From: Bacteroidia bacterium
Lineage (GTDB): Bacteria > Bacteroidota > Bacteroidia > UKL13-3
Direction: 5' to 3'
Length of the DNA: 37,067 nucleotides
NCBI GenBank assembly: GCA_014376805.1
Contig: JACMQU010000069.1
Span: 1 to 37,067, forward strand
Position numbers and translations under genes: made by a program. The notes beneath the pieces are model-generated. The model did no database searches and had not been told where the DNA came from. It worked only from the letters and a program-made list of their open reading frames with translations. Below are positions 1 through 9,047 of the stretch, piece by piece. The stretch's first letter is position 1. Each line of letters opens with the position of its first letter.

Positions 1-291
1 ACTTGTTCTTGTCATTAGAAATGAACCGCCGTTGCCAATATGAAATGCCGATAGAGGATTTGTTGTGCCAATTCCAACCCTATCGTGTGTAACATGCAAT
101 GGAAAATAAGTACCTGTACCGGGGTCGTGGCTCAAAGATAACAATGGTAATGTGGGGCCTGTTGTTAACCCGAAATGTTCAATTTTAATTGAATTATTAG
201 TTGTTAATATCCCGGATGAAGGACCAATCCATTGGGAATATGCTAAATTACAACTAAAGATAAAAAATGATAGTACAATTTTATGTTTCAT
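1..291 (-). CDS. Secreted protein, N-terminal part (runs off window start)
   Basis: An open frame of 97 codons starts at the ATG at 291-289 and reaches the window edge with no stop, so the 3' part of the gene is missing from view. The first 20 residues (MKHKIVLSFFIFSCNLAYSQ) form a clear Sec signal peptide with a probable cut after YSQ. The following segment is Ser/Thr/Gly-rich. Near residues 70-87 it carries VGIGTTNPLSAFHIGNG, the beta-repeat motif found in many Bacteroidota surface proteins (tail-fibre-like or S74-like repeats, often T9SS cargo). It is therefore probably a large exported surface protein. The specific role cannot be told, and whether the full protein ends in a T9SS sorting domain lies outside the window. 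Confidence 0.8.
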   Translation of the reverse strand, partial: MKHKIVLSFFIFSCNLAYSQWIGPSSGILTTNNSIKIEHFGLTTGPTLPLLSLSHDPGTGTYFPLHVTHDRVGIGTTNPLSAFHIGNGGSFLMTRTS

Positions 292-521
292 GTTTTTGGG
301 TTTTGTGAATTATTCTCATAAAAATGATAATCAATTATTTTAATTGGTTCAAAAAAAATTATCAAAGTAGCATATTCATCTTCTATGTATTTAGACTCAC
401 CTCTCCCCATCTTTTTGAAGCAGATTTGATAGATAAATACGAAAGCAAAAACGGAATTATTTGGACAAGCAGATTTGATTGGAAGAAAGATTGATCAAAA
501 AAAATTAACTTTGGTTGGATG
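292..521. other. Gap with no gene: upstream of the partial secreted-protein gene
   Basis: This 230-base AT-rich gap lies between the end of the GGGPS-type gene and the start of the partial surface-protein gene. It contains a 12-base direct repeat AGCAGATTTGAT (419-430 and 468-479) and, on the minus strand, TTTG about 20 bases from TATCATTT, a weak promoter match for the partial gene. Nothing else is recognised. Confidence 0.5.
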
Positions 522-1283
522 CTAACTGCTCAACACATTTAAACTGTGTACGGCTTTAACCAGAGTGCTGATCAGATCCGGGTTTTTTTCAATTGCATTC
601 CCAACAACAACAATATCCGCACCAGCCAGAGCAGCAGCAACCGCGTTTTCAGGTGTTTTAATTCCACCACCAACGAACAACGGGCCGCTTATGCTATTTT
701 TAACCTCATGAATCATCGCTGTAGAAATTGGATTTCGCGCACCACTTCCTGCATCCATATACATTACTTTAAGTCCAAGCATTTCGCCAGCCATCGCGGT
801 ACATGCCGCAATATTGTTTTTGTCTGATGGGATGGGCGTTGTGTTGCTCATATACATTACACTGGTTATGTTTCCCCCATCTACTATCATGTATCCGGTA
901 GGAATAACTTCAATCCCTGATTTTTTTAAGACCGGTGCTGCAAGTACATGCTTACCTATGAGTAAGTCCGGATTACGCCCACTGATCATGCTTAAAAATA
1001 AAATAGCATCTGCCTTTTTATGTGTCTGCATTACATTACCCGGAAACAACAGCAATGGAATTTTTGTATGTGTTTTAATCAAATCAATGCAACGATCCCA
1101 AAAACCGTTAGTGATTAAACTGCCACCAACCAGCAACAGATCAACGCCGGCCTGTTCGCATAAGTTGCAAGTATTTAATAGGCCCTCTTCCGTATCAACA
1201 CTATCCGGATCTATTAATACAGCCAGTTGTTTTATACCGGAGTTGGCTTGTTGAATTAAATTATTTAATACACCTTGTTTCAA
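522..1283 (-). CDS. Geranylgeranylglyceryl phosphate synthase-type (PcrB/GGGPS) protein
   Basis: A 253-residue TIM-barrel protein of the GGGPS/PcrB family. The family joins sn-glycerol-1-phosphate to a long prenyl diphosphate, making the first ether bond of archaeal-type lipids. Visible motifs are AVLIDPD (residues 21-27, Mg2+-binding Asp), VGGS (52-55), PGN (81-83), YMDAGSGA (175-182, where archaeal enzymes usually have YLEAGSGA), VGGGI (204-208) and VGNAIE near 227-232, which bind the G1P phosphate. The length matches group II enzymes, which are known in Bacteroidota. The frame has no ATG upstream of the conserved start: a TAA lies at 1298-1296, so TTG at 1283 is the likely initiator. It is transcribed alone. 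Prenyl chain length cannot be read from the sequence. Confidence 0.88.
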   Translation of the reverse strand: MKQGVLNNLIQQANSGIKQLAVLIDPDSVDTEEGLLNTCNLCEQAGVDLLLVGGSLITNGFWDRCIDLIKTHTKIPLLLFPGNVMQTHKKADAILFLSMISGRNPDLLIGKHVLAAPVLKKSGIEVIPTGYMIVDGGNITSVMYMSNTTPIPSDKNNIAACTAMAGEMLGLKVMYMDAGSGARNPISTAMIHEVKNSISGPLFVGGGIKTPENAVAAALAGADIVVVGNAIEKNPDLISTLVKAVHSLNVLSS

Positions 1284-1464
1284 AACGCTTTTAACTTATA
1301 TCTGCTTTGCAACAAATTAAACGATTTTAACTTTAATTTTTGCACATAAACTAAAAAAAGAGAGGTTTTACAATAAAAGAAAATACTGTAACTTTCCTAA
1401 GAATAAATTTTGCAATAATTGCTAATTGGCTGTTTTGTAGCATAAATAAGACAAACAGTTGAGT

Positions 1465-1605
1465 ATGAATAAATTGTTAGCACCTGAAAGTCTGCATTGG
1501 ATAGGCGTATTAATGTGTATAACTATTGTTATAAACAACCTCATCCTTTACAACTGCAATGTAAAACCGAAATCAACACATACAGATGTTGAAATTGATT
1601 TTTGA
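1465..1605 (+). CDS. Possible 46-residue membrane peptide
   Basis: A short open frame (ATG 1465, TGA 1603-1605) lies in the 585-base gap between the GGGPS-type gene and nrdJ. Its product begins MNKLLAPESLHW, has one hydrophobic stretch of about 18 residues (IGVLMCITIVINNLILY) and ends in a polar, acidic tail (DVEIDF). This looks like a single-pass small membrane protein. No clear ribosome binding site or promoter box is visible, and chance occurrence in AT-rich DNA is possible. No family is recognised. Confidence 0.3.
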   Translation: MNKLLAPESLHWIGVLMCITIVINNLILYNCNVKPKSTHTDVEIDF

Positions 1606-1643
1606 TTTAAATGTTTTGATAGTTGACTTTTGGATAAAAACCC

Positions 1644-1659
1644 CCTAAATATATTAAGG
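1644..1659. promoter_or_regulatory. Imperfect palindrome upstream of nrdJ
   Basis: CCTAAATATATTAAGG is a 16-base near-palindrome (two mismatched positions) with a perfect AATATATT core, about 210 bases before nrdJ. It faintly resembles an NrdR box in length and AT core, but only one copy is seen and the flanking ACAC/GTGT of the NrdR consensus is missing. It is recorded as a candidate operator only. Confidence 0.15.
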
Positions 1660-1838
1660 GCTATTTTAGCAAACAACAATCTGTTAAGAAATGTAGTTAC
1701 GACAAAGGTTTACCCGAACAGGATGATTGAAAATACAATTTATGTTAACTAGTGCTTACCGTTAATATAATAAATACTTCACATCCTCCTCTTTTAAACG
1801 TAACATAACTTTTTTAAAACAAGTTAAAAAAATATAAG

Positions 1839-1860
1839 ATTACCTAATTACCAAATTACC
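1839..1860 (+). repeat. Three ATTACC repeats spaced 8 bases before nrdJ
   Basis: ATTACC occurs at 1839-1844, 1847-1852 and 1855-1860, an exact 8-base period ending 8 bases before the nrdJ ATG. It covers the position where a ribosome binding site would lie, so it could affect translation or be a simple slippage repeat. Confidence 0.5.
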
Positions 1861-1868
1861 TGACCGCA

Positions 1869-4800
1869 ATGAGCCGAATCAAAAAACCAACCGAACAAAA
1901 GGGCCTCAGAATTGAACGCCACTTTACAAAAGAGGGAGTTAGTGCATACGATATGTTTACGTACGACTACCGCACCTCTGTTATTAAAAACCCGAATGGA
2001 AGCGTGGTTTTTGAAATGAAGAATGTTGAAGTTCCGAATTTCTGGAGCCAGGTGGCAACGGATGTATTGGCACAGAAATATTTCCGAAAGGCTGGAGTTC
2101 CGCAACCAGATGGTACTGTAGGGTATGAAACCAGTATTAAGCAAGTTGCTCACCGCATGGCAAATTGCTGGATGAAATGGGGCGAAGAATATGGTTATTT
2201 TGATAGTGGTGATGATGCACAGGTATTCTATGATGAAATGGCCTATATGATTGTTGGACAATATGCAGCACCAAATTCACCACAATGGTTCAACACAGGC
2301 TTACATAGTTCTTATGGTATTACGGGTAAACCTCAAGGGCATTATTATGTTGATCCGAAAACAGGTAAGCTCGAAAAGTCTTCTTCGGCTTATGAACGTC
2401 CGCAACCTCATGCATGTTTTATTCTATCGGTTGAAGATGATTTGGTAAACTCCGGTGGTATTATGGATTTGTGGGTGCGGGAAGCAAGAATTTTCAAATA
2501 TGGTTCAGGAGTAGGTACAAACTTTTCACGTATACGCGGAGCAAATGAAAAATTATCCGGCGGTGGTTCATCTTCTGGTTTAATGAGTTTCTTAAAAATA
2601 GGTGATCGTGCAGCAGGTGCAATCAAATCTGGTGGAACAACCCGAAGAGCAGCTAAAATGGTTTGTTTAGATTTGGATCATCCGGAAATTGTACAATTTA
2701 TAAACTGGAAAAAAAACGAAGAGAAAAAAGTAGCCGCATTAATTGCTGCCGGTTATGCCAGCGATTATGAAGGCGAAGCTTATGCAACCGTATCGGGCCA
2801 AAATAGCAATAACTCTGTAAGAATGCCACATGCTTTCTTTGAATCACTGGCTGCCGGTAAAGACTGGGAACTTACTGCGCGAACCGATGGCCGTGTTATG
2901 CAAACTATTCCCTCATCAGAACTATGGGATATGATTGGTGATGCAGCATGGGCGTGTGCTGATCCGGGTGTTCAGTATGATACCACCATAAATGAATGGC
3001 ATACCTGCCCTGAAGGTGGTCGTATCAATGCATCTAATCCATGCAGTGAATATATGTTCCTCGACAATACTGCCTGTAATCTGGCCAGTTTAAACCTGAT
3101 GCGTTTCTTTAATACCGACACACTTGTTTTTGACGTAAAAGCATACGAACATGCAAGCCGCCTTTGGACTATGGTATTGGAAATTTCAGTTTTAATGGCT
3201 CAGTTCCCTTCAAAAGAAGTGGCTCAGTTAAGTTATGAATACAGAACATTAGGCTTAGGTTATGCAAACTTAGGAAGTGTTTTAATGGTTGCCGGTATTC
3301 CGTATGATAGTCCCAAAGCATTTGCAATTGGTGGTGCATTAACTGCCATTTTAAATGGCGTTGCTTACCAAACCTCAGCAGAAATGGCGCAGTTCTTAGG
3401 CACTTTCCCTAAGTATGAAGAAAACAAAAAACACATGCTGCGTGTAATGCGAAACCATCGTTATGCTGCTTATAATACTACCGATGCATACGAAGGTTTA
3501 TCTATTAAACCCGCAGGTATTGATCCTAAATATTGTCCTGATTATTTATTAAGTGCTGCCTGCAATGCCTGGGATAAAGCAGTGCAAATGGGCGAAGAAC
3601 ATGGCTACCGCAATGCACAGGCAACTGTAATTGCACCAACCGGTACCATTGGCCTGGTAATGGATTGCGATACTACCGGAATTGAACCTGATTTTGCATT
3701 GGTTAAATTTAAGAAACTATCGGGTGGCGGTTATTTTAAAATTATTAATACCGGGGTTCCTGCAGCATTAAAAAACTTGGGTTATTCGCCTGCTGAGGTT
3801 GACGCAGTTATTCAATATGCAATTGGTTCAGCCTCCATTAAAAATGCACCCCATATTAATCCGGTAAGTTTAAAATTTCGTGGCTTTACGGAAGTAGAAA
3901 TTGAAAAATTAGACAAAGCGGCTGCCGGTGCTTTTGAAATTGGTTTTGCTTTTAATGTATGGACTGTAGGGGAAGATTGTTTAAAACGTTTAGGGTTTAA
4001 ACCCGAAGAATACAACAGCCACAACTTTAACCTGCTGCGCAAACTTGGGTTTACTAAATCAGAAGTTGAAGAAGCCAATAATTTTATCTGTGGCACCATG
4101 ACTGTTGAAGGTGCACCCCACTTAAAAGAAGAACATTTAGCCGTATTTGATTGTGCCAATAAATGTGGTAACATAGGAACTCGTTATATTGCTGCAACCG
4201 GCCATATACGCATGATGGCAGCCGCTCAGCCTTTCTTGAGTGGTGCTATTTCTAAAACAATTAACCTGCCTAACGAGGCAACTGTTGAAGATATAAAAGA
4301 GTGCTACCACTTAAGCTGGAGTTTAGGTTTAAAGGCCAATGCACTTTACCGCGATGGATGTAAATTAAGTCAGCCACTGAGCACTAAGTCTGATGTAAAA
4401 GATGATGAGGAAATGCTTGAAGCAGTTGAACAGGTGTTGGGCGAAGATGCTTACAAGCCGGTTGGAGAGTTAACGCCTGAGCAGGTTCTGGAAGCGGCTA
4501 CGGCCATTTTAAACCGAACCCATGATACTGCATTCAAACATAAATTAGCAGGTGTTGTAGCGCGTAAAACACTTCCGGGCAAAAGAGGTGGGTTCACCCA
4601 GAAAGCAACCGTAGGCGGACAAACAATTTTTGTGCGCACCGGTGAATATGAAGATGGAACAATTGGAGAAATATTTGTAGACCTGCATAAAGAAGGTGCT
4701 ACCCTACGCTCGCTTATGAACTGCTTTTCTATTGCTGTTTCTTTAGGCCTGCAATATGGTGTGCCATTAGAAGAATATGTAGATAAATTTACCTTTACCC

Positions 4801-5279
4801 GCTTTGAACCGGCAGGCATGGTGGCTGGACATGATAACATCAAAAATGCTACTTCTATTATTGATTACATGTTTAGAATGATTGGGTTTGAATATTTAGG
4901 AAGAGAAGATTTTGTGCAGGTGGCACCAACCGAAACACAACGCACACAATTGGCAGTTAACCAGCATAAGCAAAAAGCCAGTATGGCCGCACAAATTAAG
5001 GTTGAACCAACTGAGCCTTTAACACCGGTAAGTGCTTTAAAACCAAATCCAATTGGATTTTATAAGGCTCCGGTTCAAACAGTAGCGCAACAGCCGGTAG
5101 TGGCAAGTGTAAAAGAAGTGGTGTTGAACCAGGTTAGAGAAGTAGCGATGGACCAGGTAAGCGAAATGAATAAGCGAATGGGAGATAGCCCTTCATGCCC
5201 AACATGCGGACATATAACAATCCGCAGTGGTGCATGTTACAAATGTTTAAATTGTGGCACGCAGACAGGTTGCAGTTAA
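1869..5279 (+). CDS. nrdJ: Adenosylcobalamin-dependent (class II) ribonucleotide reductase
   Basis: A 1136-residue protein that reduces ribonucleotides to deoxyribonucleotides using adenosylcobalamin as radical source, without need for oxygen. The 10-stranded barrel shows NPCSE (residues 390-394; Cys392 is the thiyl-radical site and Glu394 the general base), [12 protein letters not shown] just after, and [20 protein letters not shown] in the C-terminal part of the barrel. The C-terminal extension (about 860-1136) ends in CPTCGH...[13 protein letters not shown], a zinc-ribbon-like cysteine cluster typical of the long bacterial NrdJ, probably used in re-reduction of the active site. Length is normal for this subgroup. 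The ATG at 1869 fits family starts. It stands alone, with a terminator 20 bases downstream. No cobalamin riboswitch was recognised upstream. Confidence 0.95.
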   Translation: MSRIKKPTEQKGLRIERHFTKEGVSAYDMFTYDYRTSVIKNPNGSVVFEMKNVEVPNFWSQVATDVLAQKYFRKAGVPQPDGTVGYETSIKQVAHRMANCWMKWGEEYGYFDSGDDAQVFYDEMAYMIVGQYAAPNSPQWFNTGLHSSYGITGKPQGHYYVDPKTGKLEKSSSAYERPQPHACFILSVEDDLVNSGGIMDLWVREARIFKYGSGVGTNFSRIRGANEKLSGGGSSSGLMSFLKIGDRAAGAIKSGGTTRRAAKMVCLDLDHPEIVQFINWKKNEEKKVAALIAAGYASDYEGEAYATVSGQNSNNSVRMPHAFFESLAAGKDWELTARTDGRVMQTIPSSELWDMIGDAAWACADPGVQYDTTINEWHTCPEGGRINASNPCSEYMFLDNTACNLASLNLMRFFNTDTLVFDVKAYEHASRLWTMVLEISVLMAQFPSKEVAQLSYEYRTLGLGYANLGSVLMVAGIPYDSPKAFAIGGALTAILNGVAYQTSAEMAQFLGTFPKYEENKKHMLRVMRNHRYAAYNTTDAYEGLSIKPAGIDPKYCPDYLLSAACNAWDKAVQMGEEHGYRNAQATVIAPTGTIGLVMDCDTTGIEPDFALVKFKKLSGGGYFKIINTGVPAALKNLGYSPAEVDAVIQYAIGSASIKNAPHINPVSLKFRGFTEVEIEKLDKAAAGAFEIGFAFNVWTVGEDCLKRLGFKPEEYNSHNFNLLRKLGFTKSEVEEANNFICGTMTVEGAPHLKEEHLAVFDCANKCGNIGTRYIAATGHIRMMAAAQPFLSGAISKTINLPNEATVEDIKECYHLSWSLGLKANALYRDGCKLSQPLSTKSDVKDDEEMLEAVEQVLGEDAYKPVGELTPEQVLEAATAILNRTHDTAFKHKLAGVVARKTLPGKRGGFTQKATVGGQTIFVRTGEYEDGTIGEIFVDLHKEGATLRSLMNCFSIAVSLGLQYGVPLEEYVDKFTFTRFEPAGMVAGHDNIKNATSIIDYMFRMIGFEYLGREDFVQVAPTETQRTQLAVNQHKQKASMAAQIKVEPTEPLTPVSALKPNPIGFYKAPVQTVAQQPVVASVKEVVLNQVREVAMDQVSEMNKRMGDSPSCPTCGHITIRSGACYKCLNCGTQTGCS

Positions 5280-5298
5280 TATAATTTTATATATTTTT

Positions 5299-5334
5299 AT
5301 AGAAAAGCCCTGCAGCAATGTCGGGCTTTTCTAT
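5299..5334 (+). terminator. Terminator after nrdJ
   Basis: A perfect 12-base-pair stem, ATAGAAAAGCCC (5299-5310) with GGGCTTTTCTAT (5323-5334), encloses a 12-base loop and is followed by TTTT. It lies 20 bases after the nrdJ stop. The A/T-rich flanks on both sides mean it could work on either strand. Confidence 0.85.
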
Positions 5335-5390
5335 TTTAAAAGAGGAGCAATTGCAAATTATGATGCTATCATATAAAAACGTAAATAAGT

Positions 5391-5572
5391 TTTGGGCATG
5401 CCCGCCGCACAAATATTTTAACTAAACTTTATAAGGGTGCAAGCGGCGGTCGGGCTATCCGCTAAAGTCCTCGGCCATGCTGCTTCTAAAATGCTAGGTG
5501 GTTTATTTATGTGAGCGCTTCAACAATATGTATGGGATGCCTGCGGGCTACCGCTGCTATCCCTCATGCGGG
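5391..5572 (+). repeat. Intergenic repeat element, copy A
   Basis: A GC-rich island in an AT-rich gap with these blocks in order: GGGCATGCCC (5394-5403), GGGCTATCCGCT (5452-5463), AAGTCCTCGGCC (5465-5476), GCCTGCGGGCTACCGCTGCT and ATCCCTCATGCG, ending near 5570. The same blocks in the same order occur on the other strand at 6452-6362. Between the blocks are AT-rich spacers of variable length, one bounded by GCCGC and GCGGC arms that can pair. It encodes no convincing protein. It resembles REP-type non-coding elements that I recall from intergenic regions of Bacteroidota genomes, but that recollection could not be checked here. Confidence 0.7.
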
Positions 5573-5607
5573 TAAATTGTCTAGAACCACGGATAATACG
5601 TGATCAA

Positions 5608-6258
5608 CTAATGCATGATGTTTACTTTTTTAAAGGTGATGCTATTGCCTTTCGTTATTTCAAGGGTGTAACAACCACTTGCAAGGTCACTGCATCCAAA
5701 TGTTATATGCCTTTCTACTTTATCAAAGTTTTTCCACTCGCGGGTTAATAACTGCTGTCCGTTTATGTCAAGAAGTTTTATTGATACAGTACCGCTTTCG
5801 TTAACGAGCATTGTTATTTCATCCCTTGCCGGATTAGGATATAAAATCAACTCCTTATCATCAGTAATGGGTTCAACAAAAGTTGCTTGTTTAACAGGCA
5901 AGGTAAATTCATACAAACCAGATGTGTTTCCATTTTCAATTATATAAATTTTGTTACTGTCAATGTCGGCATCAACCAGATTTTTAAAGTTGGTAACAAT
6001 GCGTGTTGCATGCAGTTTAAAGTTGCCGGCCGCATTATCAAAAGCTAAGTCGAGGTGAACCAGGTCCTGACCGGGATCAACAAATGGCCCAATGAACGAA
6101 TCGGGTGTGGCTGTGCAGCCGCAACTGTCAAGGCCTTTGGTCCAGCTTAGCATAAACCCATCGCCATTGTACAAAGTTGAAAGAGCATGTTGCCTGTCAA
6201 AAACCAGTCCGAGCGGTGAGCGGATGTATTGTGAACGTGAAAGACAAATGTATGAAAC
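5608..6258 (-). pseudogene. 3' remnant of a secreted T9SS protein (beta-propeller-like) gene
   Basis: An open frame of about 217 codons runs from just after a TAG at 6261-6259 to the stop at 5610-5608. It has no proper start: the first ATG-like codon is a TTG at 6174 in the middle of conserved-looking sequence, and there is no signal peptide, so the 5' part of the gene is missing. The N-terminal half (YIRSPLGLVFDRQ..., LYNGDGFMLSWTKG, later KIYIIENGNTSGLYEFTLP) resembles the last blades of glucose/sorbosone-dehydrogenase-like propellers. The family call is tentative. The C-terminal ~80 residues are a T9SS type A sorting domain (ELILYPNPARDEITM, KLLDINGQQLL, SGCYTLEI). Copies of one repeat family lie on both sides, suggesting rearrangement. 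Confidence 0.7.
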
Positions 6259-6361
6259 CTAAAACAATAATTAAAGTCAGAATAAGGGATTAAAGTAATG
6301 GAAGGATTATACACAATAAAATCTGTGCTGTCTGTGTAATACGTTTAATTAGTGTTACAGA

Positions 6362-6452
6362 TATGCGTGAGGGATAGCAGCGTAAAGCCCACAGGCGAAA
6401 TGAAATGCAGCCGGGGACTTGCAGCGAATAGCCCGGCCCTTGGGACACGCCC
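6362..6452 (-). repeat. Intergenic repeat element, copy B (inverted)
   Basis: Read on the minus strand this is a shorter version of copy A: GGGCGTGTCCC, GGGCTATTCGCT, AAGTCCCCGGC, GCCTGTGGGCTTTACGCTGC and TATCCCTCACGC, in the same order. The two copies face each other across the gene remnant at 5608-6258. A 63-codon frame across this element is an artefact of the repeat. Confidence 0.7.
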
Positions 6453-6569
6453 AGATAAAGTATTAACAACAGTATCATCAATTAAATTCACAATAATATA
6501 AACCATTAAATTTACGTTCTTCCAGCCAATACCAATTTTTCCTATATTCCGCCAAATTTCAACCCACTG

Positions 6570-9014
6570 ATGAATCAAACATTCTTTAAAAAAGCGGCAC
6601 CGCACCTGGTGGCTTTTGCCATTATTATGCTGGTAATTTTCGCCTATTTTACGCCTTTATTTAATGGCAAAGTTTTAAAACAATATGATGTACTCCAATG
6701 GAAATCTACGTTTCAGGAGATTGCAAAGTTTGAAAAAGCCAGTGGTGAGCGTACCTTCTGGACCAACAGTATATTTGGTGGTATGCCTAGTTATTTAATT
6801 GGTGCCAGTTACCATGGTAATTTTACCAATAATATTTTATTTGAAATTTCACTTATATTTAAGCACCCTGCTGATACTATTTTTTTATTATTTGCCTGTT
6901 TTTATATTTTGTTGTTAACGTTTGGCGTGTCGCCGTGGCTGGCTATTATGGGGGCTCTGGCTTTTGCCTTATCCTCTTTTAACTTTATTAATATTGATGC
7001 AGGACATGTTACCAAGGGAAATGCCATTGCATTTATACCTTTGGTACTGGCAGGCATACAAGTAACGCTCCATCGCAATAAATGGCTTGGTGCAGTATTA
7101 ACTGGTATTGCCGTTTCTTTTGAACTGGCTGCTGGTCACATTCAGATTACTTATTATCTTATCTTTATTATCCTGTTCTGGATGATTGTTGAATTGATTC
7201 AGGCAATTAGAAACAAAGCATTACCTCATTTTTTGATAGGTGGTTTGCTATTGTTAGTAGCTGCAGGCGTTGGTATTGGAACAAGTATTACCGGACTGCT
7301 TGCTACAGAAGAATACGGAAAATACAGTATTCGCGGTAAGTCTGAATTAACAAAAACTGTTTCGGGTGAAAGCAATGCGGCAAATACAAGTTCGGGTTTA
7401 GATAAAGATTATGCTTTAGCCTGGAGTAATGGAGTGGCTGAGCCTTTTACTTTATTAATTCCGAATTTTTATGGTGGGGGCAGCTCCGGTGAATTAAGCA
7501 CCGGTAGTGAAACATATAAAGTTTTGCAAAGTCAGCATATACCTAATGCAAAATCAATTATTACGCAATTGCCTGTTTATTGGGGAGATCAGCCTTTTAC
7601 TGCCGGCCCAATATATTATGGTGCCATAATTGTTTTCTTATTTGTGCTTGGCATGTTTGTAATTAAAGGTTCAGAAAAATGGTGGATTTTCGGTGCATCT
7701 ATGCTAGCAATATTTCTATCCATGGGTCGTAATTTTATGCCACTTACCAATATTTTCTTCGACTATTTTCCTTTGTATAATAAGTTTAGATCGGTAACTT
7801 TTATTTTATGCGTGGCACAAACTTTATTTCCATTAATGGCAATGTTAGCATTACGGGAAGTTATGCGCAGGTCAATATCAAAACCGCAGTTTATAAAAGC
7901 ACTTAAGTTTAGTGTTGGTATTGTTGGCGGTTTATGCCTTATATTTATTTTAATTCCGGGAGTCTTATTTGATTTTGTATCACATGGAGATGAGAATCCT
8001 AATATTCCGCAATGGTTGCGGGATTCATTAGTGATTGATAGGGAAAGCTTGTTGAGAATGGATGCATTAAGATCACTTGCTTTCATTGCTTTTTCTGTAG
8101 CTGCTCTTTGGTTCTATTATACAGGAAAATTAAAAGAACAGGTGTTTCTGGTATGTTTATCATTGCTGGTAGTAATTGATCTTTGGGGCGTAGATAAAAG
8201 ATACCTGAATGATAAAGATTTTGAGAAAAAGAGGGGTGAGGTTTCGGTAGAAAAAACATTATATGATGAGCAGATTTTGGCTGATCCGGATATTCATTAC
8301 CGCGTTTATAACAATACAACAGATTTTGATAAAGATGCTATTTCAGCTTATTACCACAAATCGCTTGGCGGATATCATGGTGCTAAAATGCGCAGGTATC
8401 AGGAGTTAATTGAATGGCAATTGGGCAAGCAAAATATGGAATGTTACAACATGTTAAACGCCAAATATTTTATAGTTCAGGATAGTACCGGTAACAAGTT
8501 TGCGCAACGCAATCCGTTTAGTAATGGCAATGCCTGGTTTGTAAATGAAATTAAATGGGTGAATAACGCTGATGAAGAAATAAATGCATTAACAGGGTTT
8601 AAATCAAAAGAAACTGCTGTTATAGATAGAAAATTTGAAACAGAACTTAAAGGGTTTATTGCTTCAGATGATAGCACCGGCAATATTAAACTTATCTCTT
8701 ATCAACCTAATAAACTGGTATATGAATCGCAAACGGTAACGGCACAATTAGCGGTATTCTCTGAGATCTATTACGATAAGGGATGGAACGCATACGTTGA
8801 TGGTACACTGGTTCCGCATTTGCGTGCTGATTATGTTTTGCGGGCTATGCAGGTGCCAGCAGGCAAGCATAAAATTGAGTTTAAGTTTGAACCAACTGTA
8901 ATAGCCAAAGGAGAAAGAATTGCGTATGCTTCTTCATTTGCGTTATACGGTGGCCTGATTATAATTTTAGGCTTAACGTTTTATAAAAAAAAGAATGCTG
9001 ATAAAACGGTATAA
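6570..9014 (+). CDS. YfhO-family polytopic membrane protein
   Basis: An 814-residue inner-membrane protein with about a dozen hydrophobic segments (first at residues 12-30, then regularly to about 560). A large soluble region (about 560-780) follows, then one more transmembrane segment (about 786-804) and a basic tail KKKNAD. Overall layout and motifs such as YFTPLFNGKVLKQYD, FGGMPSYL, INIDAGHVTKGNA and FSEIYYDKGWNAYVDG match the YfhO family. This is a GT-C-like group in which the Bacillus member is linked to lipoteichoic-acid glycosylation; in Bacteroidota the substrate is unknown. The first extracytoplasmic loop holds the acidic residues expected of GT-C enzymes. It is followed by a small membrane protein gene 33 bases downstream. 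The family call is firm; the reaction is inference. Confidence 0.85.
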   Translation: MNQTFFKKAAPHLVAFAIIMLVIFAYFTPLFNGKVLKQYDVLQWKSTFQEIAKFEKASGERTFWTNSIFGGMPSYLIGASYHGNFTNNILFEISLIFKHPADTIFLLFACFYILLLTFGVSPWLAIMGALAFALSSFNFINIDAGHVTKGNAIAFIPLVLAGIQVTLHRNKWLGAVLTGIAVSFELAAGHIQITYYLIFIILFWMIVELIQAIRNKALPHFLIGGLLLLVAAGVGIGTSITGLLATEEYGKYSIRGKSELTKTVSGESNAANTSSGLDKDYALAWSNGVAEPFTLLIPNFYGGGSSGELSTGSETYKVLQSQHIPNAKSIITQLPVYWGDQPFTAGPIYYGAIIVFLFVLGMFVIKGSEKWWIFGASMLAIFLSMGRNFMPLTNIFFDYFPLYNKFRSVTFILCVAQTLFPLMAMLALREVMRRSISKPQFIKALKFSVGIVGGLCLIFILIPGVLFDFVSHGDENPNIPQWLRDSLVIDRESLLRMDALRSLAFIAFSVAALWFYYTGKLKEQVFLVCLSLLVVIDLWGVDKRYLNDKDFEKKRGEVSVEKTLYDEQILADPDIHYRVYNNTTDFDKDAISAYYHKSLGGYHGAKMRRYQELIEWQLGKQNMECYNMLNAKYFIVQDSTGNKFAQRNPFSNGNAWFVNEIKWVNNADEEINALTGFKSKETAVIDRKFETELKGFIASDDSTGNIKLISYQPNKLVYESQTVTAQLAVFSEIYYDKGWNAYVDGTLVPHLRADYVLRAMQVPAGKHKIEFKFEPTVIAKGERIAYASSFALYGGLIIILGLTFYKKKNADKTV

Positions 9015-9018
9015 AACA

Positions 9019-9034
9019 TTTGGTTCGAACCAAA
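9019..9034. repeat. Perfect 16-base palindrome
   Basis: TTTGGTTCGAACCAAA lies 4 bases after the YfhO-type stop codon and 13 bases before the next start. It could be an operator for the small downstream gene or a short mRNA hairpin. The same arm (GAACCAAA / TTTGGTTC) forms the outer part of the hairpin at 26883-26914. Confidence 0.5.
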
Positions 9035-9047
9035 CGTTAAAATAGTT

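Noticed and set aside
152..343. A 63-codon plus-strand frame at the window start
   Set aside because: It lies antisense to the signal peptide and first part of the partial secreted protein, which has a clear signal peptide and known repeat motif.
814..1254. A 146-codon plus-strand frame opposite the GGGPS-type gene
   Set aside because: It is the antisense shadow of a well-conserved gene and shows no protein features of its own.
1606..1868. Cobalamin riboswitch before the B12-dependent reductase
   Set aside because: No B12-box-like sequence or matching paired regions could be found in this AT-rich leader.
6290..6481. A 63-codon hydrophobic frame on the minus strand
   Set aside because: It runs through repeat copy B and is explained by that non-coding element.
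5340..6570. Intact mobile element or CRISPR array in the 1.2-kb gap
   Set aside because: No transposase, integrase or regularly spaced direct repeats were seen; only two inverted repeat copies and a gene fragment.
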